The position numbers were made by a program, and so were the translations under genes. From positions 2,182,557 to 2,246,556 of the forward strand of contig SCFE01000009.1 of NCBI GenBank assembly GCA_004352715.1: 64,000 bases of DNA, written 5' to 3'. Under the pieces are notes generated by a model. That model did not search any database. It was not told the DNA's origin and saw nothing but the letters and a program-made list of their open reading frames with translations. Positions within the stretch are counted from its first letter, which is position 1, and each line of letters opens with the position of its first letter. Positions 1 to 8,934 of this stretch are shown one piece after another. This DNA comes from Hofstenia miamia (Eukaryota; Xenacoelomorpha; Acoela).

Positions 1-211
1 AGTTTCTCTTTCATGTAGTTACATAAACTTCAGTTTGCCTACTCCACACACATATCCTATACTGTTTTAATCTTACCTATCTGCTTTTTGATATTAGGCA
101 GTTTATTCATAATTCTACATTTTCTATTTTGGCTTTCTATCTCCATTATCTTGTCGTCTTCATTTACTCATGAGGTTCACGTGAACTTTTTTCAGCACGC
201 CCCATGCCCTT

Positions 212-279
212 GCATACATAAAACTGCTCACAGGTATGCATAAAACTGCTCACAGCTATATGCATAAAACTGTTCACAG
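212..279. repeat. Minisatellite, three 22-24 bp units
   Basis: Three adjacent units share the core TGCATAAAACTGCTCACAG, with one C-to-T change in the third unit and a T-to-C change at the start of the first. The rest of 1-929 shows no gene, RNA or element that I recognise. Confidence 0.7.
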
Positions 280-929
280 CTGTGATTCTCTTTGCGACTA
301 TCCCTTAAATACGCTGTTGATCATTGCTGTCTCTACTGATAACTTGGTCGAATCGAGAAAACTAGTTCTTTTATCTATAAGCACATGAATCTTTTCATCA
401 GTTTGGATTGGATTTTTATTTAACTCTTGTTGTCTGATAGGTTATTTGTTTACTTTCCAGGGCAAACCTTTACTTGCAAGCTTTTCTTTTGCGACGCGCA
501 TTCATCACCTATTCAAAACAGCAATCAATAATAGCATATGTATAAGTTTATAAATCATTAAACTTGATTTTTTATAGTTTGGCACTACGGATTATTTTTG
601 CATTGTCTGGGGAAAATTGTGAGAACGTACAAAAGAAATTCCAACCGAAGTAGCTATGGGCATGAAGCCTTAAATCAACTCAAGAGGCGCCGAGGAATGG
701 CGAAATACGCCTGCTGATGCACTGCGAAACTATCATCACAACAACGCAGGCTTGCCGTTGTGTGTTGGGTTGTGTGAACATAAAACCCATCGTCCCAAAA
801 TTTTTAAATTTAAATTGTGTTCGTACTTATTTTTTTTACAGTTCATAGTGTTTCTAAATAAGACATAGCAATTCAGCGTGCTCAAATCTTTCTATTGAAA
901 AACGTGGTCACATGTCGTTGATCTTCAAT

Positions 930-1147
930 TATGAACGTAGGCAGAATTTTTGATGTAGGGGGACATCTGAGTCTTGATGAAGTGAGTGACCGAAATTTTT
1001 TAAAAATTTTGACCATAAATGTATTTCACCATCTTAGTTTAAAATTTGTTAATTTTCTGTCGAAAAGTTTTATATTTAAAAGAGGAAAATCAATTTTGAA
1101 AACCCAACGAGCGGACATCCCACCATGTCCTCCTTGAATACGCATTG
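930..1147. mobile_element. Degenerate hAT-like MITE
   Basis: The left end (TATGAACGTAGGCAG, then a GGGGGACATC block) and the reverse complement of the right end (CAATGCGTATTC, then a GGACATGGTGGGATGTCC block) resemble the ends of the better preserved element at 51880-52076. The possible 8-bp target duplication is TCTTCAAT against TTGTCAAT, 6 of 8 matching. The open frame across it is not a gene. Confidence 0.45.
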
Positions 1148-1603
1148 TTGTCAATCTACATGAAGAAATATCACGTTGTGATTGTGCCTTCGATATTTGG
1201 CCTAGAAAGATAACCATTGATAAAACAGGCCCTAGTTCCGCTCATCATTAGTTATCAAATTGAATACTGAATTGAGGTATTACAGACATAGCTTAGCTTA
1301 GAGAGATATAAAAAATTGTAAATATTCTACTAAATACAAGCAAATACATTGATTAATTAATATTGGTCCAGTTGTCGTTTTGTTTTTTGGCACTTGTCTT
1401 GCAGTACTCTAATTGAAATTGAATATTTCACTACTTAAAAAATTTGATGGAAGAAGAATGGCTAAGAACTTGGAGTCCTTGAGGCACTTTTTTAGTGAAC
1501 ATTTTACAAAAAACTGCATGAATCTGTTGTGTTGAGTTGTGCCTGTTGTGTAGTACAATAGTCTTTTGCAGGTTGTGTTCTGTGAAAAAACCCACACAAT
1601 GGC
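1148..1603. other. Unassigned stretch with a dispersed repeat
   Basis: No gene is seen. Around 1525-1590 a GTTGTGTT-rich segment is loosely similar to 44440-44520. Both translate on the minus strand to short peptides containing NRHN(S/I)TQQ, so this is probably a dispersed repeat and not a gene. Confidence 0.3.
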
Positions 1604-1915
1604 AAGGCTGCGAGAACGGCATTTGAGAAACACTTGAATCAACCAAAAATTTCAAACGTGGGCAACTTCAAAACGGTTTTTACTCAGGAAAAGGCACTTA
1701 AGGATCGCATTGCTTACCTTTCCACACAGGGTTTTAATCTATCAAAGCAGACGTTTTCAAGATGGCATTTAAATTTGCAATGGCGAAAATTGAGTCAAAC
1801 TTCAATTCAGATAAAGTGGAATATTAATAAGCAATCAAGCGGAAATTGGTGGATTGCATTTTAAAAGTGTGGTGGTGATTTGTTTTTAAGAAAGCCTGAA
1901 AATCTTACAAGCCTT
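1604..1915 (+). pseudogene. pogo/Tigger (Jerky-like) transposase, N-terminal remnant
   Basis: In one frame the sequence reads KAARTAFEKHLNQPKI, then GNFKTVFTQE, GFNLSKQTF and, after an in-frame stop near 1862, FLRKPENLT. This follows the order of the CENP-B/pogo DNA-binding region: a VFT-type psq helix-turn-helix, a GFGLT-like stretch, a W-rich segment and LSLRKPE. In the family this region binds the element ends. No DDE catalytic domain follows, because the left arm of the large palindrome starts about 20 bp later. There is no Met start in frame. A short stop-interrupted relic is the best reading. The family call rests on remembered pattern similarity. Confidence 0.5.
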
Positions 1916-2154
1916 TAAAAAATACTAAATGCTCGTCCAATAAAACTAACCCTCTTTCCACTAGGACTTTTTCGAAATCTGTGATGAATTCTACAGAAAA
2001 TTTTTAAATTAAGGACATATCTGCATGTCCACAATTTTATCCCATAATAATTTTTTAAGAACGTCTAATCATTAGCTTGACATGCTTAATACAAAACAAA
2101 ATTATTAAATGTAAGATGAAATCAATATAAATGAAATAATCTGTTGAAATTTTT

Positions 2155-3060
2155 TTATTTAGTTGTTGTAAAAGTACATAGATCTGTGCTTGCATATGAT
2201 GTTTTGGTAAATTATATAGCTTGAAAAATATAATTAATCATATAATTTTAAATCAATAATATAATTATAAATCATTGTATATAATTACATTCCAACAAAC
2301 GAAAATTTATTGCTAATAAATCAAAAGAGCAATTTCAGTAAGTCTATACATTGTAACTTGAGGATATTACAAAAATAGTATGCAATTAAACATTTTTAGG
2401 GGTCATTTAGTATTCTAAGGTATATTCAAGTCACTTTAAAGAAACTAAATCTTTGGAAGGCAATGACAAACTTCAAAGTATCTTGAATTCACCTTAAAGC
2501 AAATCAGTGTTTTGAGAACCGTCTAATGTTTTAGGACATCCTTACGTTATTCTAAAGAGAATCCTTGTACTAAATATAGTTGCGTATATTTTATTACCTA
2601 ATCAAATCTTAGATTGCAAAAAAATTCAAGCAACTGTAGAAAATGTGGTAAACGTAGAAGGAAAAGACATAGTAGTATGATAGCACAAAAAGCTATATTA
2701 TATTTCTAGAAGGTAATAAATTTATCAAATAATATTCTTTGTTTTTGGAATCTAATTGAATTAAAGCATATATATTATTTACCACGTATCAAGGAGTGCT
2801 TAATATTAAGCACTCCTTGCGTGTATTTATAAACATTTCTTACTTGCTCTATTTTACTAAAAATATTTATTCGAAAAATCTAAACTAGTAGAGTAGCCAG
2901 AAAAAAAAGTGGGGAGGGGAAGGGGGAGGCAATTTCAATCTAAATAATACAAACAAAATAATTTTCTAAAAATTTTATTATATTTTCAACAGAATCCTCA
3001 ACTTCGGAATCCAAACTTTGAAAATTCGGAGGCGGACTTGGTCACAAATATCTTTTAATT
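2155..3060. mobile_element. hAT-like composite, unit A (left arm)
   Basis: This is a diverged tandem relative of 3637-4570. Shared landmarks include GTTGTAAAAGT near 2165 and 3637, and CTCAACTTCGGAATcCAAAC near 3000 and 4440. The outer end expected at about 2150 is deleted compared with the right arm. There is no open transposase frame, so the unit is non-autonomous. Confidence 0.5.
2790..2819. repeat. 30-nt perfect palindrome
   Basis: Fifteen bases (CAAGGAGTGCTTAAT) are followed directly by their exact reverse complement with no spacer. It lies inside hAT-like unit A, in the part missing from the right arm. Confidence 0.85.
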
Positions 3061-3533
3061 TAAAAAGTAGGCTCTACATTAAAAACTTGACTAAATACTA
3101 ATAATTTTGAAGAATGTATGTGCATCAAAGCTATTGTTTTAAAACATGATTTCCAATCAATTAGTGAAAAGCATTTTGGTGGTAGCACTAGAAATAGTAG
3201 CTCTGCACTGAACTTATTTGATTGGCTATTTATTTTTTCCACCCTTCTTACCATAAAATGGTCAATAACCGCATTTTCCAACATGACAATATTTGCTTCC
3301 TTGCTTAGTTAGTCCTTACCGGCTTGTACATTTCATGGAGTAATATTTAAAAAAACTGCAGAGAATTTAACCCGAAATAATCCCATCACATCATGCAGAA
3401 GTTTTCAAATTTTATACATGCATTTGTAATAATTATAGAATTTTCTGACATTCATGTGCAATTAATTAATGATTTTTGCTGATTTCAATTTCGAATCCTC
3501 TTCAATGTGCATGAGATCAAAAAGCCTAGTTAA

Positions 3534-4798
3534 CAGAGCCAGCGCGGGGCCCGGGGCAAAATATGCGCATAAGTTAAATGAAAAATTCACGTTAGCAACG
3601 TCCTGGTATAGTGTGGGTTTGCGCCCTTATTTAGATGTTGTAAAAGTTAATAGATCTGTTCTTGCATATGCTGTGTGTGTTGGGAAGTTATATAAATTGC
3701 AAAATAAATATAATTATAAAATTTTTACTCGATAATATAATTATAGGCCATTGTGTATAATTGCATCCCAACAGTTTAAGCAATTGGTACTAAATCAAAA
3801 AAGCAATTTCAGTAAGTGTATACATTGCAACTTGAGGATATTTCAAACATAGTAAGCAATTATACATTTTTAGAGATCGTTTAGTATTTTAAAGTATCTT
3901 CAAGTCACTTTAGCTTTGTAGAGCAATGTTAAACGGGAAAGTATCTTTAAGTCACCTTGGAGCAAATCATTGTTTTGAATACAATCTAGCAATTTAAAAT
4001 ATCGCTACAGTACTCTAAAGAGAATCATTTTACTTAATATAGATGTGCATAATTTGTCCCATACCCTAATCAAATCTCAGATTGAAAGAAAAATTGAAGA
4101 AACTGTAAAAACGTGTTATACATAAAAGAAGTATGATAGAACAAATAACAATGATAAAATTCTAGAAGGTAATAAATTTTTCAAATAATTTTCCTTGTTT
4201 TTGGAATCTAATTGAATTAAAGCATATTTGTTATTTACCACTTATTACGACATATTTATAAAGACTTATTATTTGTTCTATTTTACTAAATATTATTTAT
4301 TAGATTCGAAAAATCTAAATTTCATACTACATCAATCCAGTGGTGTAGCTAGAAAAATATTTAAGGGTTAATTAAAATCTGAATAACACACACAAAATAA
4401 TTTTCTTCAAGTTTTGTAATATTTTCAACAAAATCCTCAACTTCGGAATTCAAACTTTGAAAATTTGGGGCCATGACTCTGTTCACTCCCCTAGCTACAC
4501 CTATGCATAAATCTCAATTGATAGCAGGTTCGAACCACTTAGAAATTCTCTGTATATGGTAGATCACAAATATCTTTCAATTAAAACATTAAACACGAAA
4601 AGAGCCTTATTTGTTGTAAATCACAGTGTACGTATTAAAGTATATACTCTAATGTTCAAATGCAACTAGCAATAAAAATTGTTAAATTCAAATTGTGAAA
4701 ATTTTAATTCTAATTTTCATAAATTTAGTAATAATTGTTCTGTAATAATTGCTTAGAGCGGGGGCCATGGCATTCACCTTCCCTTAAAGTCGGTACTG
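3534..4798. mobile_element. hAT-like composite, unit B (left arm)
   Basis: It begins CAGAGCCAGCG and ends CGGTACTG, so both termini carry the CAG...CTG ends typical of hAT elements, and GC-rich GGCCCGGGGC-type blocks lie next to the ends. It is followed by CTTATTTG, the complement of the CAAATAAG target duplication seen in the right arm. No transposase frame exists. A smaller hAT MITE is nested at 4338-4505. Confidence 0.55.
4338..4505. mobile_element. Nested hAT-type MITE
   Basis: The ends are CAGTGGTGTAGCTAG and the reverse complement of CATAGGTGTAGCTAG. The flanking 8-mers are CATCAATC and CATAAATC (7 of 8). The mirror copy in the other palindrome arm is at 6890-7057, and another family member lies at 17656-17897. 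Confidence 0.7.
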
Positions 4799-4894
4799 CT
4801 TATTTGTTAAATATATAAATTTTTAGCATGTTTCGATCTAAATTGGTAGCTCTAAAAAGAGCTGATTTGGGATTGAAAGGTACTGCGATGACGA

Positions 4895-5331
4895 TTAAAG
4901 AAGAGGAAGTGGAGGAAGATCGTCACAGGAACATAAATTTGGTATATATAGAGAATCTTCGATAGCAGGGTCAATTACTTTTCCAGGGTGCTTAGGTAGA
5001 AATATGTTGCATGAAGATAAATATGGTGATATTTTGACTGGTGATTTATTCCACTGTTCGGAAATACTTGGCCTTGGCGGACTAATAAAATTACTTGGGC
5101 GTTTACTATTCGGCTTTTGTAGAATTCGGCTTAGATTGTGTGAAGTAAAAGACTTGCTGGAATTTCCTCTTCGAGGCTTAAATTTATACCCAGGGTTTTC
5201 CAGTCTATGCTTCATTTTCAGCGCATCAGCCTTTTCATAAAAATATTGCTTTTCCGCGTTTGACAATGCTTTCCATTGCTTCCCGAGGTCAATACTTAAT
5301 TCAAAGTGATTAACAGCTTTCCCTTCTTGAA
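4895..5331 (-). pseudogene. Sox-like HMG-box gene copy 1, 5'-truncated
   Basis: This minus-strand copy matches the intact HMG-box genes from the middle of the box to the stop codon. It retains NHFELSIDLGKQWKAL, NPGYKFKPRR and the conserved ending DDLPPLPLL. The first part of the box, including the RPMNAFMIF motif, and the start are missing, because homology ends at the palindrome boundary near 5331. Differences from copy 2 include Ser to Phe in NHSEL and Ala to Asp in helix 3. My count over the shared coding part is about 13 amino-acid-changing against 7 silent changes. The remaining frame is open, but without helix 1 it should not fold as an HMG box. It is most likely a by-product of palindrome formation. 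Confidence 0.8.
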
Positions 5332-5848
5332 CTTCAAGGGATAAAACCAAACGAAAATTGTTTTATTCTCATTCCTTTTAGACTGAAAACAAAATAATAG
5401 TGGTAAGTAATCTTCCTCTGTAATTTAATACATACATACAAAATATTTGAAATTTTACTATATAAAACTAAAACCTTGCTTGAAAATCAAATAAAATTGC
5501 CTGCTTGCTCTCGCTAAATATATGGCAGAATAACTAAGGTTTGTTCCTCGTTTAACTTCTTTATTTATGTTTGAATTAAATTACTTTTAGTTTCAATTTC
5601 TACATTTTTGTATATAGTAACATTTGTAAATATTGATTAACTCATTTTATAAATAATAAAAAATTGAAAGTCATTTCATTATTGGTTACTCGTAATCAGC
5701 GATAATCAGCAGGCCGGTTAATTTGTTAAATTTTATCAACGGGCGTCGGATTAGAAAGCCTGATCCTGATTACGTCCCGTCGTTAATCAAATTAATTCTT
5801 AATTGCCTATGATGAGTGCGAAAAATATAAATAGCAATGCATTAACAG
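5332..5848. promoter_or_regulatory. Palindrome spacer with HMG copy 2 upstream block
   Basis: From about 5471 this segment matches the upstream DNA of HMG copy 4 (from about 30182), and from about 5570 that of copy 3 (from 21826). The GC-richer block at about 5690-5800, containing repeated GTAATCAGC and CGGGCG/CGTCCCGTCG, is kept in all three copies. TATAAATA lies at 5826-5833, 38 bp before the chosen start. Conservation suggests promoter or 5' leader, but recent duplication alone could also explain it. Confidence 0.45.
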
Positions 5849-5863
5849 ATGAATTCATTCGAA

Positions 5864-6394
5864 ATGGTATACCTCATGAGCCTACCACGCACTTTAACAG
5901 CAAAGCGTCCTATGAATGCATTCATGATTTTTTCATCGGAAAAAAGAAGGAAGATCATTCAAGAAGGGAAACCTGTTAACCACTCTGAATTAAGTATTGA
6001 ACTCGGGAAGCAATGGAAAGCATTGCCAAACGCGGAAAAGCAATATTTTTATGAAAAGGCTGCTGCGCTAAAAATGAAGCATACACTGGAAAACCCTGGG
6101 TATAAATTTAAGCCTCGAAGAGGAAATTCCAGGAGGGCTTTTACTTCAAACAATTTAAGCCGAATTCTACAAAAGCCCAGTAGTAAACGCCCAAGTAATT
6201 TTATTAGTCCGCCAAAGCCAAGTATTTCTGAACAGTGGAATAAATCACCTGTCAAAATATCACCATATTTATCTTCATGCAACATCTTTCTACCTAAGCA
6301 CCCTGGAAAAGTAATTAACCCTGCTATCGAAGATTCTCTATATATACCAAATTTATGTTCCTGTGACGATCTTCCTCCACTTCCTCTTCTTTAA
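5864..6394 (+). CDS. Sox-like HMG-box protein, copy 2 (176 aa)
   Basis: This is a small intronless gene for a likely nuclear, minor-groove DNA-binding protein. The HMG box covers about residues 13-86 and contains KRPMNAFMIFSSEKRRK, NHSELSIELGKQW, EKQYFYEKAA and the tail NPGYKFKPRR. This matches the Sox pattern (RPMNAFMVW, MHNSEISKRLG, HPDYKYRPRR), with Phe replacing the Sox Trp. The rest is basic and Ser/Pro-rich and ends in an acidic-hydrophobic motif, CSCDDLPPLPLL, a possible activation or partner-binding tail (inference). An upstream ATG at 5849 would add five residues. I prefer 5864 because copy 4 lacks the first ATG and the TATA-like motif is close. The gene lies in the right palindrome arm opposite broken copy 1. 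Assignment to a named Sox group is not possible. A repeat-borne passenger gene is the alternative. Confidence 0.75.
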   Translation: MVYLMSLPRTLTAKRPMNAFMIFSSEKRRKIIQEGKPVNHSELSIELGKQWKALPNAEKQYFYEKAAALKMKHTLENPGYKFKPRRGNSRRAFTSNNLSRILQKPSSKRPSNFISPPKPSISEQWNKSPVKISPYLSSCNIFLPKHPGKVINPAIEDSLYIPNLCSCDDLPPLPLL

Positions 6395-6554
6395 TCGTCA
6401 TCGCAGTACCTTTCAATCCCAAATCAGCTCTTTTTAGAGCTACCAATTTNTTCCAAATTTGTGTTCCTGTGACGATCTTCCTCAACTTCCTCTTCTTTAA
6501 TCTTCATCGCAGTACCTTTCAATCCCAAATCAGCTCTTTTTAGAGCTACCAATT
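6350..6554 (+). repeat. Tandem duplicate of the HMG copy 2 3' end around a single N
   Basis: About 100 bp covering the last codons and downstream DNA (6350-6449) recur at 6451-6554 with two or three differences, joined by a lone N at 6450. The left arm has only one copy. A gap-closure artefact is likely. Confidence 0.75.
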
Positions 6555-6889
6555 TAGATCGAAACATGCTAAAAATTTATATATTTAACAAATAAGCAGT
6601 ACCGACTTTAAGGGAAGGTGAATGCCATGGCCCCCGCTCTAAGCAATTATTACAGAACAATTATTATTAAATTTATGAAAATTAGAATTAAATTTTTCAC
6701 AATTTGAACTTAACAATTTTTATTGCTAGTTGCATTTGAACATTAGAGTATATACTTTAATACGTACACTGTGATTTACAACAAATAAGGCTCTTTTCGT
6801 GTTTAATGTTTTAATTGAAAGATATTTGTGATCTACCATATACAGAGAATTTCTAAGTGGTTCGAACCTGCTATCAATTGAGATTTATG

Positions 6890-7057
6890 CATAGGTGTAG
6901 CTAGGGGAGTGAACAGAGTCATGGCCCCAAATTTTCAAAGTTTGAATTCCGAAGTTGAGGATTTTGTTGAAAATATTACAAAACTTGAAGAAAATTATTT
7001 TGTGTGTGTTATTCAGATTTTAATTAACCCTTAAATATTTTTCTAGCTACACCACTC
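6890..7057. mobile_element. Nested hAT-type MITE, right-arm mirror
   Basis: This is the inverted counterpart of 4338-4505, with CATAGGTGTAGCTAG at one end and CTAGCTACACCACT at the other. The terminal G of the left-arm copy is changed here. Confidence 0.65.
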
Positions 7058-7967
7058 GATTGATATAGTATGAAATTTAGATTTTTCGAATCTAATAAAT
7101 AATATTTAGTAAAATAGAACAAATAATAAGTCTTTATAAATATGTCGTAATAAGTGGTAAATAACAAATATGCTTTAATTCAATTAGATTCCAAAAACAA
7201 GGAAAATTATTTGAAAAATTTATTACCTTCTAGAATTATATCATTGTTATTTGTTCCATCATACTTCTTTTATGTATAACACGTTTTCTACAGTTTCTTC
7301 AATTTTTCTTGCAATCTGAGAATTGATTAGGGGACAAATGATGTACAACAATATTAAGTAAAATGATTCTCTTTAGAGTACTTTAAAATACTAAACGATC
7401 TCTAAAAATGCATAATTGCTTACTATGTTTGTAATATTCTCAAGTTGCAATATATACACTTACTGAAATTGCTTTTTTGATTTTGTACCAATTGCTTAAA
7501 CTGTTGGGATGCAATTATACACAATGGCCTATAATTATATTATCGAGCAAAAATTTTATAATTATATTTATTTTGCAATTTATATAACTTCCCAACACAC
7601 ACAGCATATGCAAGAACAGATCTATTAACTTTTACAACATCTAAATAAGGGCGCAAACCCACACTATACCAGGACTTTTCTAACGTAATTTTTTCATTTT
7701 ACTTATGTGCATATTTTGCCCCGGGCCTCGCGCTGGCTAAGGCCTGCTCTGTTAACTAGGCTTTTTGATCTCATACACATTGAAGAGGATTCGAAATTGA
7801 AATCAGCAAAAATCATTAATTAATTGCACAAGAATGTCAGAAAATTCTATAATTATTATAAAATGCATGTATATAATTTGAAGACTTCTACATGATGTGA
7901 TGGGATTATTTCGGGTTAAATTCTCTGCAGTTTTTTTAAATATTACTCCATGAAATGTACAATTTTC

Positions 7968-7988
7968 NNNNNNNNNNNNNNNNNNNNN
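7968..7988. other. Assembly gap (21 N)
   Basis: It stands where the left arm has about 1 kb extra (2336-3330), so the true missing sequence is probably longer than 21 bp. Confidence 0.95.
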
Positions 7989-8934
7989 GCTCTTTTGATT
8001 TATAAGCAATAAATTTTCGTTTGTTGGAATGTAATTATATACAATGATTTATAATTATATTATTGATTTAAAATTATATGATTAATTATATTTTTCAAGC
8101 TATATAATTTACCAAAACATCATATGCAAGCACAGATCTATGTACTTTTACAACAACTAAATAAGCGATCGAACCCACATTATAATACAGGACGTTGATA
8201 CCGTGACTTTGTATTTTAACATATATGCATATTTTGCCTCGGGCCCCGCTCGCTGGCTAAAGCCCGCTCTGCAAATAAGCATACCTAATTTCCAAAAATA
8301 GCTAAATTGCAAATATGATACAGTTATAAGTGAAATATTAATGAATTTGCTATATTGTGCAAATTGTCGATGCTTCCCAAGCCTCTATAATTCCTAGCTA
8401 CAAAAATTTCAACAGATTATTTCATTTATATTGATTTCATCTTACATTTAATAATTTTGTTTTGTATTAAGCATGTCAAGCTAATGATTAGACGTTCTTA
8501 AAAAATTATCATGGGCTAAAATTGGGGACATGCAGATATGTCCTTAATTTAAAAATGTTCTGTGGAAGTCATCACAGATTTCGAAAAGTCCTAGTGGAAA
8601 GAGGGTTAGTTTTACTGGACGATCATCGAGTATTCTATTTGATCGCGTCGAAGTTAAAATCAGGTTGAGTTTTTCAAGCACGACCCTTACTCAAAATTTT
8701 ATACTCGAACGTTTCTCAACCCGAATTTGTACCAAAACTTTTGGACTTTGAATGGAAAATAATATGCCTTCAAACACGATTCTACCACTGGAAAGAGCAT
8801 ATACATATGTAATTCCCGTATTAATTTAATGCCTCCATTATAAATGCTATTGTAGGCAGGACGCCCGGAAAGTCACTACCTAGTTTGTAAAATACAAAAA
8901 CTGAGACATACTGGAGTTTATTAGACATTAAGTA

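Larger units (their letters stand above)
1934..5331 (+). repeat. Left arm of a large palindrome (pairs with 5958-8622)
   Basis: The reverse complement of this segment matches 5958-8622. About 420 bp around 4380-4798 differ from the right arm at only about 3 positions by eye, whereas the HMG coding parts differ at about 20 of 440. The arm holds broken HMG copy 1 and two tandem hAT-like units offset by about 1.44-1.47 kb. Positions 2336-3330 have no counterpart in the right arm, where a 21-N gap sits. About 232 bp of the right arm (8163-8395) are missing here. Confidence 0.9.
6597..8271. mobile_element. hAT-like composite element with 8-bp target duplication (right arm)
   Basis: The element starts CAGTACCGACTTTA and ends GGCTAAAGCCCGCTCTG. 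The two ends match at 10 of 17 positions when inverted. The 8-mer CAAATAAG flanks both sides exactly (6589-6596 and 8272-8279). HMG copies 3 and 4 show the uninterrupted target (CATATAAG near 22733). A second internal end of the same type (CTGCTCTG at about 7753) shows that two units are joined head to tail. No transposase frame is present, and 21 Ns interrupt it. Confidence 0.7.
5958..8622 (-). repeat. Right arm of the large palindrome
   Basis: It is the inverted counterpart of 1934-5331. It carries most of HMG copy 2 and the hAT-like composite at 6597-8271. It lacks about 110 bp near 7377 (left-arm counterpart about 3900-4010) and the left-arm segment 2336-3330, where 21 Ns stand. Confidence 0.9.

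Noticed and set aside
931-1137. 68-aa frame
   Set aside because: It lies inside the hAT-like MITE at 930-1147.
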